Below, in pieces: positions 24,562 to 33,155 of a DNA stretch of 44,889 nucleotides. A program made the position numbers and the translations under genes. This DNA comes from DATLGB01 sp037724045 (GTDB lineage Bacteria > Actinomycetota > Thermoleophilia > Solirubrobacterales > Solirubrobacteraceae). The stretch's first letter is position 1. Each line of letters begins with the position of its first letter. The stretch covers positions 1 through 44,889 of the forward strand of contig JBBJOW010000027.1 in the NCBI GenBank assembly GCA_037724045.1, read 5' to 3'. The notes beneath the pieces were generated by a model. It did no database searches. It had not been told where the DNA came from and saw only the letters and a list, made by a program, of their open reading frames with translations.

Positions 24562-26138
24562 CAGCCGAGGAGGAAGTCCAGGAGGTCTTCGGTGGGCGCG
24601 GCGGGGGCGCGGACGTCCGGCACCTGGACGTCCGGCACCTGGACGTCGGGCAGCTGCTCGGTGAGGTCCTCGAGCGGCTGCAGGGGCGACGGAGCCGCCG
24701 GGGTGGTGGCCGTTGGGGCCGGCGTGGCGCCGGGCACGACGGGCCCGGTGCCGGTCGGCACGTCCGTCGGGAGCTCGGGACGGGCGGACTCCGAGCGCCG
24801 GTCGCCGTCGGAGCCGGCTGCGCGCGTCGTATCGCTCCGGTCGGGCGTCGTGATGCCCGTCTGGTTGGGCCCGAGGTTCTGGTTGCAGCGCTCGTAGAGC
24901 GCGCGGGCCTCGGGGCTCGCGTTGACGTCCTCGGCGGTCGTGTACTCCCGGCACTCGTCGAAGCTGAGGTCGATCTTGAGCGCGTAACCGCGCTGGTCGA
25001 AGATGTTCAGCGCCAGCGCCTGGTCGAAGATGTACTGCAACGGCGCTTCCAGGCCCGTGTAGCCGGCGCCGGTGGGCGAGTCGCTGTCCGGCTCGACCGC
25101 GTTGTCGCGGTCGTCGAGGTGGTCGAGGATGATGTCGAGGTTGTTGGCGGGCTCGCGGCTCACGGTGCCCAGGTCGCTCAGGCGGCTGACCAGCGAGGCC
25201 GCCTCCTGCGACGCGACGCGTCCGGCCCGCCCGGCGTCGCCCAGCGAGTCGATGGCCGGCTCGGACGCCCGCGCGAACGGCCCCAGCGTGTCCAGCAGGG
25301 AGTTCACCGTCGGGGCGGCGGCACGCAGGTCGGCCAGGGCGGGCGCCTGCAGGCGCGAGGCGGTGCCGAGGTCACGCATGGTGGGTTCGAGCTGGTCCAG
25401 GAAGTCTGGGAAGCGCCGGAAGGTCTCCGCCAGCTCGACCCGCCGGACGGCGGTCGCCTGGGCGGCGTTGTTGGCCTCGACCACGAAGTCGCCGACGTCC
25501 TCGCGGCGCTCGCCCAGCACCTTGAAGACGGTGCCCGAGTCGCGGGCCAGCGACGCCAGGGTCCGGCGCTTGTCGGCCAGCAGCGCGAGCACGTCGTTGG
25601 TCGTCTGCAGCGCCGGAATGGCGCGACGAATGGTCTCGTTGACGTCGTTGCCGCGGGCAGCGAAGCCGATGCCGAGCTCGCCGAAGATGATCGCGAAGCG
25701 CTCGGCGATCGGCCGGCGCATCACGTTGAGGACGAGGTCGGGCGGGATCGGCGAGCTCGTGCGGTCGACCGGGATCGTCGCGCCCGACTCCAGCAGCTCG
25801 CCGTCCTTGCCGGGCTGGCAGTCCACGAAGTACTCGCCGATCAGCGACTGGGGGGCGACGGTGCACGTGGCGCTGTCGCGCAGGCCGCCGAAGCCCGCGG
25901 AATCTGAGGACACCTCGACCTCGACGAGCGCGCGCGCCGTCTTGCGGTCGACGTCGAGGTCGGAGATCGAGCCGACGGCGACCCCGCCGACCTTGAAGTC
26001 GGCGCCCTTGACCAGCCCGAAGGCGCTGTCGAGCACGACCTTGTAGGTCTTGCCCTTGGCGCTGCCCGCGCCCAGCGCGAACGTCGCCCCGGCGATGGCC
26101 GCGACGGCGATGAGCCCGATCACGAATGCGCGCCTCAC
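24561..26138 (-). CDS. mceB: Mce family protein with Pro-rich repeat tail, second gene
   Basis: 525 residues. After the membrane segment (about 3-22), FKVGGVAVGSISDLDVD and SLIGEYFVDCQPG mark the Mce domain, and a helical region follows. Residues after about 420 are low-complexity (Pro, Thr, Asp), ending with three near-identical units, VPDVQ, VPDVQ, VPDVR, encoded by a 15-base tandem repeat near 24613-24655. The start is GTG 26138 with a GTGA overlap to mceA; its TCGGACCGTGAGGCGC context resembles the end of the junction cassettes. Confidence 0.87.
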   Translation of the reverse strand: MRRAFVIGLIAVAAIAGATFALGAGSAKGKTYKVVLDSAFGLVKGADFKVGGVAVGSISDLDVDRKTARALVEVEVSSDSAGFGGLRDSATCTVAPQSLIGEYFVDCQPGKDGELLESGATIPVDRTSSPIPPDLVLNVMRRPIAERFAIIFGELGIGFAARGNDVNETIRRAIPALQTTNDVLALLADKRRTLASLARDSGTVFKVLGERREDVGDFVVEANNAAQATAVRRVELAETFRRFPDFLDQLEPTMRDLGTASRLQAPALADLRAAAPTVNSLLDTLGPFARASEPAIDSLGDAGRAGRVASQEAASLVSRLSDLGTVSREPANNLDIILDHLDDRDNAVEPDSDSPTGAGYTGLEAPLQYIFDQALALNIFDQRGYALKIDLSFDECREYTTAEDVNASPEARALYERCNQNLGPNQTGITTPDRSDTTRAAGSDGDRRSESARPELPTDVPTGTGPVVPGATPAPTATTPAAPSPLQPLEDLTEQLPDVQVPDVQVPDVRAPAAPTEDLLDFLLG

Positions 26139-27505
26139 GGTCCGAGCGGCACCATGGTCTCGTCGCAGTTGAAGTCTGCGGACGGCTTGAAGGGAATGGT
26201 GTTCTCACCCGTGTCGCGCTCGATCGAGCCCGGGCAGCGGTTGTTGCGGCCCAGGTCGGCACCGGCGGCCAGCACGTCGTCGCGCAGCGCGGGCGGCACC
26301 GGTACAAGGCCGGCCAACGGGGTGAAGGTGAAGGCGCTGAGCGCGAGGCCGGAGCGGGAGAACGCGCCGTTGGCGTCGTAGGCGCCCGTGGTCGAGAAGT
26401 CGTCGAACCAGCCCGTGAGGTCGGGGGCGTACGGGCGGAAGAAGGCCATCTCCGGAGCGCCGGTGCGCAGAGAGTCGGTCAGCGAGTCGAAGGTCGACGG
26501 GCGCAGCGCGCCGTTGGCCCGCACCCGCTCCGTGGTCGCCCGCGCGACCGACGGCTGGACGCGCAGCAGCTCGACCAGGTCGTTGCCGTCGCCGGGCCGC
26601 GAGATGGTGCGCGCGAGGTCGCGGAAGGTCGGCCGGGCGTCGGCGGCGAAGGGCCGCAGGTCTGCAAGCAGGGGCCGGAGGTCACGCACAACGGGGCGTG
26701 AGGCCGCCACGAGGGGATCGAGGTCGTCGAGCGTGCTGCGCAGGTTCACGAAGGTCGTGTTCGACTTCCGCAGGAAGTCGGGCAGGCGCTGGATCGCCTC
26801 GCCGAGCTCGTCGTCGCGGCTCGCGAGCGCCGTCGAGACGGTGCCGAAGTTCGAGACGACGCCGGCCAGGTCCTCGCGCTTGGCGGCGACGTCGGTGACC
26901 AGTTGCGAGGTCTGGATGATGAACTGCTGCAGCTGCGGGTCGTTGCGGTGCAGCTCGTCGAACAGCCGCGAGGACGCCGACAGCACGGGGTTGAAGAACT
27001 TCGTGGCCTGGTTGGCCTCTTCCGTACGGCCTTGTGTCAGATCTGCGAAGCCGCGGATGATGACGCGGACGTTGTCGCGCGTCTCGGGGTCGAAGGCGTT
27101 GAAGAGCTGGTCGAGGTCGACGGCCGACTCCGTCGTCTCCGCCGGCAGCACCGCCTTCGCCGGGATCTCCTCCGCGTCCATCTCGCCCTGCTGGATGTCG
27201 ACGTAGCGGTTGGCCACTCCGGAGAGCGACGCCTGCCGGATGATCGCCCGGGTGCCCTGGCGCAGCGGCGCGTACTCGTCGTTGATCGTGATCCGGATCT
27301 CCGCCAGCCCATTGTCGGCCAGCTCGATCTCCTTCACGAGACCGACGGGGAGGCCGGCGACCTGGACGAGGTTGCCCTTGACGAGCTGGCTCGCGTTGCG
27401 GGTCTGCAGCGTGACCTCGTAGGGAGTGCCGCCGCTGCGCATGAGCACGACGACGAGCGCCACTGCGATCAGCAGCGCACCGGCGGCCACCAAGCGGCGC
27501 GCCAT
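26135..27505 (-). CDS. mceA: Mce family protein, first gene of the operon
   Basis: 456 residues. A membrane segment (about 5-22) precedes the Mce domain, seen as NLVQVAGLPVGLVKEIEL and SLSGVANRYVDIQQGE. The long helical part (about 130-330) is followed by a C-terminal tail with two Cys (NRCPGS, FNCDE). ATG 27505 has GGGGGA close upstream and puts the membrane segment at the N-terminus; the frame stays open for 26 codons further without such features. It is the promoter-proximal gene. The usual yrbE/mlaE permease genes would stand before it, but arfB is there instead, transcribed away. Confidence 0.88.
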   Translation of the reverse strand: MARRLVAAGALLIAVALVVVLMRSGGTPYEVTLQTRNASQLVKGNLVQVAGLPVGLVKEIELADNGLAEIRITINDEYAPLRQGTRAIIRQASLSGVANRYVDIQQGEMDAEEIPAKAVLPAETTESAVDLDQLFNAFDPETRDNVRVIIRGFADLTQGRTEEANQATKFFNPVLSASSRLFDELHRNDPQLQQFIIQTSQLVTDVAAKREDLAGVVSNFGTVSTALASRDDELGEAIQRLPDFLRKSNTTFVNLRSTLDDLDPLVAASRPVVRDLRPLLADLRPFAADARPTFRDLARTISRPGDGNDLVELLRVQPSVARATTERVRANGALRPSTFDSLTDSLRTGAPEMAFFRPYAPDLTGWFDDFSTTGAYDANGAFSRSGLALSAFTFTPLAGLVPVPPALRDDVLAAGADLGRNNRCPGSIERDTGENTIPFKPSADFNCDETMVPLGP

Positions 27506-27546
27506 CAGTCCCCCAGCTCTACGGCCATATCCCCCACCATCACCGG

Positions 27547-27552
27547 ACTTTA
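27547..27552 (-). promoter_or_regulatory. Candidate -10 box of the mce operon
   Basis: TAAAGT (27552 to 27547) lies 41 nt upstream of the mceA ATG, which would leave a leader of about 35 nt containing the GGGGGA Shine-Dalgarno. No good -35 is visible. The 109-bp gap also holds the arfB promoter. Confidence 0.35.
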
Positions 27553-27601
27553 GACGGCACGGTCCCCGCGATCCGTCGGTCAATCAAGGCTTAATCCCAG
27601 A

Positions 27602-27607
27602 TAGCTT
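27602..27607 (+). promoter_or_regulatory. -10 box for a leaderless arfB transcript
   Basis: TAGCTT ends exactly 7 nt before ATG 27615, the same spacing as at cmk, rsmB and fakA. Confidence 0.55.
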
Positions 27608-27614
27608 GGGCTCC

Positions 27615-28022
27615 ATGGAGGCCTTGCGCCCAGCCGCGGGCGTCGAGATCCCGGTTTCGGAGATCGTCGTGCGCACGAGCCGCTCCTCGGGACCGGGCGG
27701 TCAGCACGCCAATGTCACCGCGTCCCGCGTCGAGGTCAGCTTCGACGCGTCCGCCTCGCAGGCGCTGTCAGCGGCGCAGCGCCAGCGGATCGTCGGGCGC
27801 TGGGGCCCTGTCGTCCGCGCGGTCGCCCAGGACGCCCGCAGCCAGTCGCGCAACCGCCAGCTCGCCTTCGAGCGCCTGGAGGCGCGGCTCGCCGCGGCGC
27901 TGAAGGTCCGCAAGGCCCGTCACGCCACGAGGCCCACGCGCGGTTCGCGCGAGCGCCGCCTGAAGTCCAAACGCCACCAGGGCGAGCGCAAGCAGGACCG
28001 CCGGCGCCCCGACGGGGACTAG
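27615..28022 (+). CDS. arfB: Peptidyl-tRNA hydrolase ArfB (YaeJ-like rescue factor)
   Basis: 135 residues. The GGQ tripeptide within RSSGPGGQHANVTASRVE is the catalytic motif of release-factor-type hydrolases. There is no codon-recognition domain. The C-terminus is strongly basic (KARHATRPTRGSRERRLKSK...), as in ArfB, where it enters the empty mRNA channel. It should free peptides from ribosomes stalled without a stop codon. ATG 27615 follows the -10 box. The stop directly abuts the stop of the convergent STAS gene, with no base between. Confidence 0.9.
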   Translation: MEALRPAAGVEIPVSEIVVRTSRSSGPGGQHANVTASRVEVSFDASASQALSAAQRQRIVGRWGPVVRAVAQDARSQSRNRQLAFERLEARLAAALKVRKARHATRPTRGSRERRLKSKRHQGERKQDRRRPDGD

Positions 28023-28400
28023 TCACCTGCCGATGAGGGGGGCGCCCGAGAGGGTGTCGACGGCGTCCTGCACCGTCGCGTGGCACTCGAAGGTGTGATC
28101 GAGCCCGGTGAGCGCGAGCGCACGACCCACCGGCTTGCCGGTGGTGCAGGCCAGCGCGAGGCGTCGCCGCGACCGGTTCAGGCGGCGCAGGCCGCTGATC
28201 AGCGCAGTGATCCCGGTGGAGTCCACGAAGGAGACGCCGCCCACGTCGAGCACCAGGTGGTGCTCGTGCTCGCGGATGACCTCGTCGATCGCCGAGTCCA
28301 GGCGGCCGACAGTCGCCGCGTCCAACTCCCCGGCCGCCGTGATGACGACGACCGGGTCGGTGCGCTCGATGGCGACGATGAGGGGTTGCCCGGCGCTCAT
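28023..28400 (-). CDS. STAS-domain anti-sigma factor antagonist
   Basis: 125 residues, a single STAS domain. LVLDVGGVSFVDSTGITALI contains the DSxG phosphorylation site with Ser at position 61. Such proteins bind an anti-sigma kinase (RsbW/SpoIIAB type) when unphosphorylated and so free a sigma factor; no kinase or sigma gene lies nearby. ATG 28400 is preceded by AAGGATC. It is 36 bases downstream of the methyltransferase gene on the same strand and may share its transcript. Confidence 0.88.
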   Translation of the reverse strand: MSAGQPLIVAIERTDPVVVITAAGELDAATVGRLDSAIDEVIREHEHHLVLDVGGVSFVDSTGITALISGLRRLNRSRRRLALACTTGKPVGRALALTGLDHTFECHATVQDAVDTLSGAPLIGR

Positions 28401-28436
28401 GATCCTTGCGGGATACCCACCGAGGGGGCGCGCATG

Positions 28437-29045
28437 CTAAAGCTGCACGAGCAGCATGGTCCAGGGAAACGGCGCCCGCGCTGCGCCGACCGTGCCGTGG
28501 CGTTCCACCATCCGGGCGAACCTGCGCCGAGACCAGTGGTTGACGTGGCCCGGGGTGTTTCCGCCGGCGCGCAGGTAGGCGCCGCGGGCGACGTTGGTCA
28601 TCCGCCATACCGGCTCGCGCGGGACGGAGACGAGCAGATGGCGCTGCGCGACACGGGCCATCTCGGCCAGGGTGTGCTCGGGGTCGGGCACGTGCTCGAG
28701 CACCTCGATCGCCGTCGCGACGTCGAACTCGCCGTCGGCGAAGGGGAGGTGCTCGGCCGGTTGCGCGCGGAACTCCAGGTTCGGCGCCGTGCGCTGCGCC
28801 CAGTCGGCGCGCAGGCCGGCATCCTCGAGGTCGATCCCGACCACCCGCCGCTCCGGGCCCAGGCGCGTCGCCCAGCGGTGGGTGAGGATGCCCTCGCCGC
28901 AGCCGACGTCGAGCAGCGACTGCGGGTCGGCCTGCGCGAAGAGGTCGTCGAGCGCGCCCTCGAAGCCGGCCATGAGCCGGCGCACGACCGGATTGGTCGA
29001 GCCGTACTTGTCGTAGGTGTTGCCGGTGACGACGGTGTGCGCCAC
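28437..29045 (-). CDS. Class I SAM-dependent methyltransferase
   Basis: 202 residues. SLLDVGCGEGILTHRWA (about 44-60) is SAM motif I, VVGIDLED motif II, and FDVATAIEVLEHVPDPEHTL the later motif of the Methyltransf_11 group. The substrate is unknown. It starts with GTG 29045 overlapping the TAG of the glycosyltransferase gene (TAGTG), so it likely modifies the same lipid-linked sugar or a related small molecule. The end NHWSRRRFARMVERHG is typical of this subfamily. Confidence 0.85.
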   Translation of the reverse strand: MAHTVVTGNTYDKYGSTNPVVRRLMAGFEGALDDLFAQADPQSLLDVGCGEGILTHRWATRLGPERRVVGIDLEDAGLRADWAQRTAPNLEFRAQPAEHLPFADGEFDVATAIEVLEHVPDPEHTLAEMARVAQRHLLVSVPREPVWRMTNVARGAYLRAGGNTPGHVNHWSRRRFARMVERHGTVGAARAPFPWTMLLVQL

Positions 29046-30088
29046 TACAGCTTGAGCGCCTCGCGCTCGGGGTGCGGAGCGGCGTTGGCCCCCGTGGTCG
29101 GCGGCCGGTCCGTCGCCGCGCCCGGCTCGTAGTGCGACGGTTCGACCCCGAGCTCGAGCTCGACGCGGCGGACCCGCTCGAACACGCGCTGGAGCATGAT
29201 GCGGTGACCGGAGAGCAGGTCGCCGATCACCCCCAGAGCCGCGAGCACCACGGCAGCGTTGATCAGCACGCCGCCGAGGATGAGCGACTGGATGTGCCCG
29301 TCGCCGTCGCCCTGGACGAAGGCGACCAGGAAGCGCCCGAACACGACCAGCGCAACCACGCCGAGCACCAGCGCGGCGGTCATGAACACCCGCAGCGGCT
29401 CGTACATCGCGTAGATGCGGAAGATCGAGGTGCCGTTGCGCCGCACGTAGCTCGACGTGGATCCGAACAAGCGCGACTCGCGGAGCTTCGCGTTGGTGCG
29501 CACCGGGACGTGGTCGACGGCCACCGTGAGCTTGCCCGCCTGGATGATCGTCTCCAGCGTGTAGGTGAATCGCGAGACGACCTGCAGGCTGAGCGCGGCC
29601 TCGCGGTTGTAGGCGCGGAAGCCCGACGTCGTGTCCGCGACCGTCGTCGCCGAGGCACGGCGGACGACGTAGGAGCCAAGGCGCTGCAGCACCTTCTTGA
29701 CCGGCGAGAAGTGCTCGATGGTCTGCACCTGGCGGTCCCCGACGACCATGTCGGCGTTGCCCGCGAGGATCGGAGCCACGAGGGTGGGGATGTCGCGGGC
29801 GTCGTACTGGTTGTCGGCGTCGGTGTTGACGACCACGTCGGCGCCGAGCTTGAGCGCGGCGTCGAGGCCGGCCTGGAACGCCGAGGCGAGCCCCTTGTTG
29901 TTGGTGAGGCGGACGACGTGGTCCACGCCGCCGGCCCGCGCCACCGCGAGCGTCTGATCGCGTGAGCCGTCGTCGATGACCAGCCACTCGACCGCGTCGA
30001 ACCCCTCCACCTCACGGGGCAGAGCCGCGAGGGTCACGCCGAGGAACTCCTCCTCGTCCTTGCAGGGGATCTGGATGATGAGCTTCAT
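29045..30088 (-). CDS. GT2 glycosyltransferase with C-terminal membrane pair
   Basis: 347 residues. The GT-A fold starts with IIQIPCKDEEEFLG; VIDDGSRDQT and NTDADNQYDARDI supply the nucleotide and metal-binding acidic residues. TSGFRAYNREAA is seen in dolichol-phosphate-mannose-synthase-like enzymes. Two hydrophobic segments near 235-257 and 268-290 anchor it, as in polyprenyl-phosphate sugar transferases (DPMS/GtrB type). It probably loads a sugar onto undecaprenyl phosphate on the cytoplasmic face. It is divergent from two GT-C-like genes which could use that donor outside the membrane. Confidence 0.85.
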   Translation of the reverse strand: MKLIIQIPCKDEEEFLGVTLAALPREVEGFDAVEWLVIDDGSRDQTLAVARAGGVDHVVRLTNNKGLASAFQAGLDAALKLGADVVVNTDADNQYDARDIPTLVAPILAGNADMVVGDRQVQTIEHFSPVKKVLQRLGSYVVRRASATTVADTTSGFRAYNREAALSLQVVSRFTYTLETIIQAGKLTVAVDHVPVRTNAKLRESRLFGSTSSYVRRNGTSIFRIYAMYEPLRVFMTAALVLGVVALVVFGRFLVAFVQGDGDGHIQSLILGGVLINAAVVLAALGVIGDLLSGHRIMLQRVFERVRRVELELGVEPSHYEPGAATDRPPTTGANAAPHPEREALKL

Positions 30089-30099
30089 CCGCCCGGCTC

Positions 30100-30109
30100 A
30101 CATTACCCT
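30100..30109. promoter_or_regulatory. Back-to-back -10 boxes, GT2 and GT-C genes
   Basis: ACATTACCCT; its inverse AGGGTAATGT differs from the core at 13605 by one base. TACCCT (30104-30109, plus) ends 9 nt before ATG 30119. TAATGT (30105 to 30100, minus) ends 11 nt before ATG 30088, where a GGGCGG could also act as Shine-Dalgarno. Confidence 0.5.
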
Positions 30110-30118
30110 TGCGCGCCG

Positions 30119-31531
30119 ATGCCGCGGTGGACATATCTCGCGTTCGCCGGGCTGTGCGTGGCGGCGCTCGTCGGGACCTTCGTCTACCCGACGTATCCGA
30201 CCTATGACTCCTATTACGCGCTGCTGTGGGGACGCGAGGTGCTCGACGGCCAGCTGCCGGTCTTCGAGGGCTTCCGCGCGCCGACCCAGCATCCGCTTGC
30301 GATCGTGGTCGCCATGTTGCTGGAGCTCGTGCCCGGCGGCGGCGGGGACCGTCTGTGGATCCTCGTCATCCTCGCGAGCTTCCTCGCCCTGGTCGCAGGC
30401 GTCTACCGGCTGGCTGCGGTCGCGTTCACGCCGCTGGTCGGCGCCGTCGCCGCAGTGTTGGCGCTGAGCCGCTTCGACTTCGCCTTCCTCGCCGTCCGGG
30501 GGTACATCGACATCCCGTATCTCGCACTCGTGGTGTGGGCGGTCGCGCTGGAGGCGCAACGGCCGCGGCGCGGCACCGTGGTGTTCGCGCTGCTCACCGC
30601 GGCCGGGCTCCTGCGCCCGGAGGCGTGGCTGCTCGCGGGCCTCTACTGGCTGTGGCTCTTCAAGCCGTCCACCGGGCGCCAGCGCGTGGATTGGACGGCC
30701 TGGGCGCTGGCCGCGCCGCTGCTGTGGGCGCTCGTCGACGAGGTCGTGACGGGGGACACGCTGTATTCGCTGAACTCCACCAGCGACTCGGCGGGGGAGC
30801 TCGGGCGGTCGGTCACGCTCGCTGACGTGCCGGGCGCGGTGCCGGACTTCCTGGTCTCGCTCGTCAAGCTCCCGGTGGCACTCGCGGGCGCGGCCGGCCT
30901 CGCGGCGGCGGTGTGGCTCATGCCGCGCCGTGCGGTGTGGCCGGGCGTGCTCCTCGTCTCCAGCGTCGTCACCTTCGTCGCGATCGCGGCGGCGGGTCTC
31001 AGCGCGATCGAGCGTTACCTGGTCCTGGCCGCGCTGGCGCTGATCATCTTCGCCGCGGTGGCGGCCGCGGGGTGGACGCTGCTCGAGCGCGGCTCGCGGC
31101 TGCGCACCGCCTGGATGGCCGCCGCCGGCGTGGCGGTCGCGGTCGTCGTCGTCTTCACGGTGGCGAACCTCGATCTGCAGCGCTTCGACAGCGAGCTCGG
31201 CTTCCGTGGCGACTCCCACGCGTCGCTGGTCGACATTCTCGAGGAGCCGGCGGTTCGCGACGCGCTGGAGTGCGGCCCGCTGACGCTGCCCAATCACAAG
31301 CTCGTACCCGACGCGCGCTACGTGGCCGACCTGCCCTTCGCACGCGTCCGCGAGCGGGTGCAGGACCCCCGCCAGGCCGGCGGGGTGGCCATCGTCGTCG
31401 TCGGGCGCTACGCGGTCTTCAAGTACGCCTGGACCAACGAGTTCGACCCGGCCGACGTGCAGCTGCCGCCCGACGGCTTCAACCTCGTCGCGCGGACCGA
31501 CGACTACGCGGCCTATGCGCGCTGTGCGTAG
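30119..31531 (+). CDS. Multi-spanning GT-C-type membrane glycosyltransferase
   Basis: 470 residues with about ten hydrophobic segments. The first extracytoplasmic loop has PTYDSYYALLWGREVLDGQLP, an acidic-residue loop in the place expected of ArnT/PMT-type (GT39/GT83-like) enzymes. The last ~120 residues are soluble. These enzymes move a sugar from a polyprenyl-phosphate donor to an acceptor outside the membrane. It overlaps the next, similar gene by 17 bases, so the two may form a pair. Acceptor unknown. Confidence 0.75.
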   Translation: MPRWTYLAFAGLCVAALVGTFVYPTYPTYDSYYALLWGREVLDGQLPVFEGFRAPTQHPLAIVVAMLLELVPGGGGDRLWILVILASFLALVAGVYRLAAVAFTPLVGAVAAVLALSRFDFAFLAVRGYIDIPYLALVVWAVALEAQRPRRGTVVFALLTAAGLLRPEAWLLAGLYWLWLFKPSTGRQRVDWTAWALAAPLLWALVDEVVTGDTLYSLNSTSDSAGELGRSVTLADVPGAVPDFLVSLVKLPVALAGAAGLAAAVWLMPRRAVWPGVLLVSSVVTFVAIAAAGLSAIERYLVLAALALIIFAAVAAAGWTLLERGSRLRTAWMAAAGVAVAVVVVFTVANLDLQRFDSELGFRGDSHASLVDILEEPAVRDALECGPLTLPNHKLVPDARYVADLPFARVRERVQDPRQAGGVAIVVVGRYAVFKYAWTNEFDPADVQLPPDGFNLVARTDDYAAYARCA

Positions 31532-33155
31532 CGCTCGCCCGTTCTGGCTCACCCTCGGGGCGATCATGGCCGGCGCCCTGGCGCTGCGCGTGTGGGGGAC
31601 CTCGGTGGGGCTGCCCTACGTCTACAACGTCGACGAGGGCGCGCACTTCGTCCCGCGCGCGGTCGGGATGTTCGACCACGACTACGACCCGGGCTACTTC
31701 ATCAACCCGCCCGGGCTCACCTACCTGCTGCACGGGCTGCTCTGGCTGCGCTGGGGCGGGGACGAGACCCGTCAGCTCGTCTTCGAGGACCCCGGCGCGG
31801 TGTTCGCCTACGCCCGGGTGTCGGTCGCCGTGCTGGCGACGCTCGCGGTCGGGCTGATCGCGTGGGTCGGCACGCGGCTGTTCGACCGCCGGGTCGCCCT
31901 CGTGGCGGCGGCGCTGTTGGCGGTCGCGTTCCTGCCGGTGCACTACGGCCACTTCGCCTTGAACGACGCGGCGCTGCTCGTGCCGGTGTGCCTTTCGCTG
32001 GCTGGAGCCGCGGGCATCCTCGCCAAGGGGCGCCTGCGCGACTATCTGCTCGCCGGCCTCGCGCTCGGCGTCGCGGCCGCCTTCAAGTACACGGCCGGGA
32101 TCGTCCTCGTGCCGCTGCTGGCGGCGGCGGTGCTGGCCCCGACGCCCTGGCGTACTCGGCTCGGCGGCGTCGCGGTCGCCCTCGTCGCCTCCCTCGCCGG
32201 GTTCCTGGCGCTCAACCCGTACGCCCTGCTGAGCTTCGACGAGTTCCGCGGGGCGCTGAACGAGCAGTCGGCGGCATCCTCGGACACCGGCGGAAAGCTC
32301 GGCCTCGAGCTGATCCACCCGCTGCGCTACTACCTGGAGACGCTGGGCTGGGGGCTCGGGATCGTGCCCGTCGTCGTGGCCACCGCCGGCGGGGTCGCGC
32401 TGGCACTGCGCCACCTCCGGATCGCGCTGCTGCTGATCCCGGCGCCGCTGCTGTTCTTCGCCTTCATGGGATCCCAGGAGCGCTTCTTCGCGCGCTGGGC
32501 GCTGCCCGTGTACCCGTTCATCATCCTGCTCGCGGCGTGGGGGGCGGTGCGGCTGCTCGAGCGCGTGCCGCGCGTCGGACCGGCGGTCGTGGTGGGGGTG
32601 GCCGCGCTCGCACTCGGTGCCCAGGGCCTCGTCTACAGCGTCCACAACGACACGGTCCTGACGCTCCCGGACACCCGCGAGGACGCGCGCGAGTGGATGC
32701 TCGCCAACATCCCGGCCGGCGCGCAGGTGGTCATCGAGCCGATCGCGCCCGACGCCTGGTCGGAGCCCTGGGTCAAACGCGCGACCTCGCACTTCCGCGT
32801 CAACGAGAACGGGAACACCACGCCGCTGCCCGCGCCCAAGCTCGAGGACTACGAGCGGACCCTGCGGCCGTACCTGATCGGCGCCTATCGGCGCAGCGGC
32901 GACTGCTGGGTGGTGACGGGGTCGATCCTCTCGGGCCGGCCGTTCGTCACGCCTGACCGCGCTCCGTACGCGATCAAGTACTACCGGGCACTCGAGCGGC
33001 GCGCCGAGCGGGTCTTCGCCATCAGCCCGCTCGCCGAGGGCGCGAAGGAGCCGCCCTTCTCCTTCGACGACTCCTACAACTGGCGGCCTCTGAGCTACAC
33101 GCGCCCCGGTCCCAGGATCGTGATCTACCGGCTGCGCGGCGGGCGCTGCGCCTAA
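31515..33155 (+). CDS. GT39/PMT_2-like membrane glycosyltransferase
   Basis: 546 residues, about ten to twelve membrane segments. Loop 1 has VYNVDEGAHFVPRAVGMF, with the acidic pair typical of PMT_2 enzymes, and a second acidic motif NDAALL follows HYGHFAL. A soluble C-terminal part of about 180 residues contains two Cys (DCWVVTG and GGRC). The start is ATG 31515; GTG 31524 is possible. The TAA stop is unusual for this GC-rich region and is also the left target-site copy of the adjoining MITE. Confidence 0.8.
   Translation: MRAVRSARPFWLTLGAIMAGALALRVWGTSVGLPYVYNVDEGAHFVPRAVGMFDHDYDPGYFINPPGLTYLLHGLLWLRWGGDETRQLVFEDPGAVFAYARVSVAVLATLAVGLIAWVGTRLFDRRVALVAAALLAVAFLPVHYGHFALNDAALLVPVCLSLAGAAGILAKGRLRDYLLAGLALGVAAAFKYTAGIVLVPLLAAAVLAPTPWRTRLGGVAVALVASLAGFLALNPYALLSFDEFRGALNEQSAASSDTGGKLGLELIHPLRYYLETLGWGLGIVPVVVATAGGVALALRHLRIALLLIPAPLLFFAFMGSQERFFARWALPVYPFIILLAAWGAVRLLERVPRVGPAVVVGVAALALGAQGLVYSVHNDTVLTLPDTREDAREWMLANIPAGAQVVIEPIAPDAWSEPWVKRATSHFRVNENGNTTPLPAPKLEDYERTLRPYLIGAYRRSGDCWVVTGSILSGRPFVTPDRAPYAIKYYRALERRAERVFAISPLAEGAKEPPFSFDDSYNWRPLSYTRPGPRIVIYRLRGGRCA

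Noticed and set aside
26135..26160. mceA|mceB junction as a sixth cassette
   Set aside because: Only the last ~16 bases (TCGGACCGTGAGGCGC) resemble the cassette; the hairpins and the TGA spacing are absent because the genes overlap by 4 bases.
19828..27553. Plus-strand frames across the mce region
   Set aside because: They are shadows of the minus-strand mce genes, which have membrane segments, Mce domains and tight start/stop overlaps.
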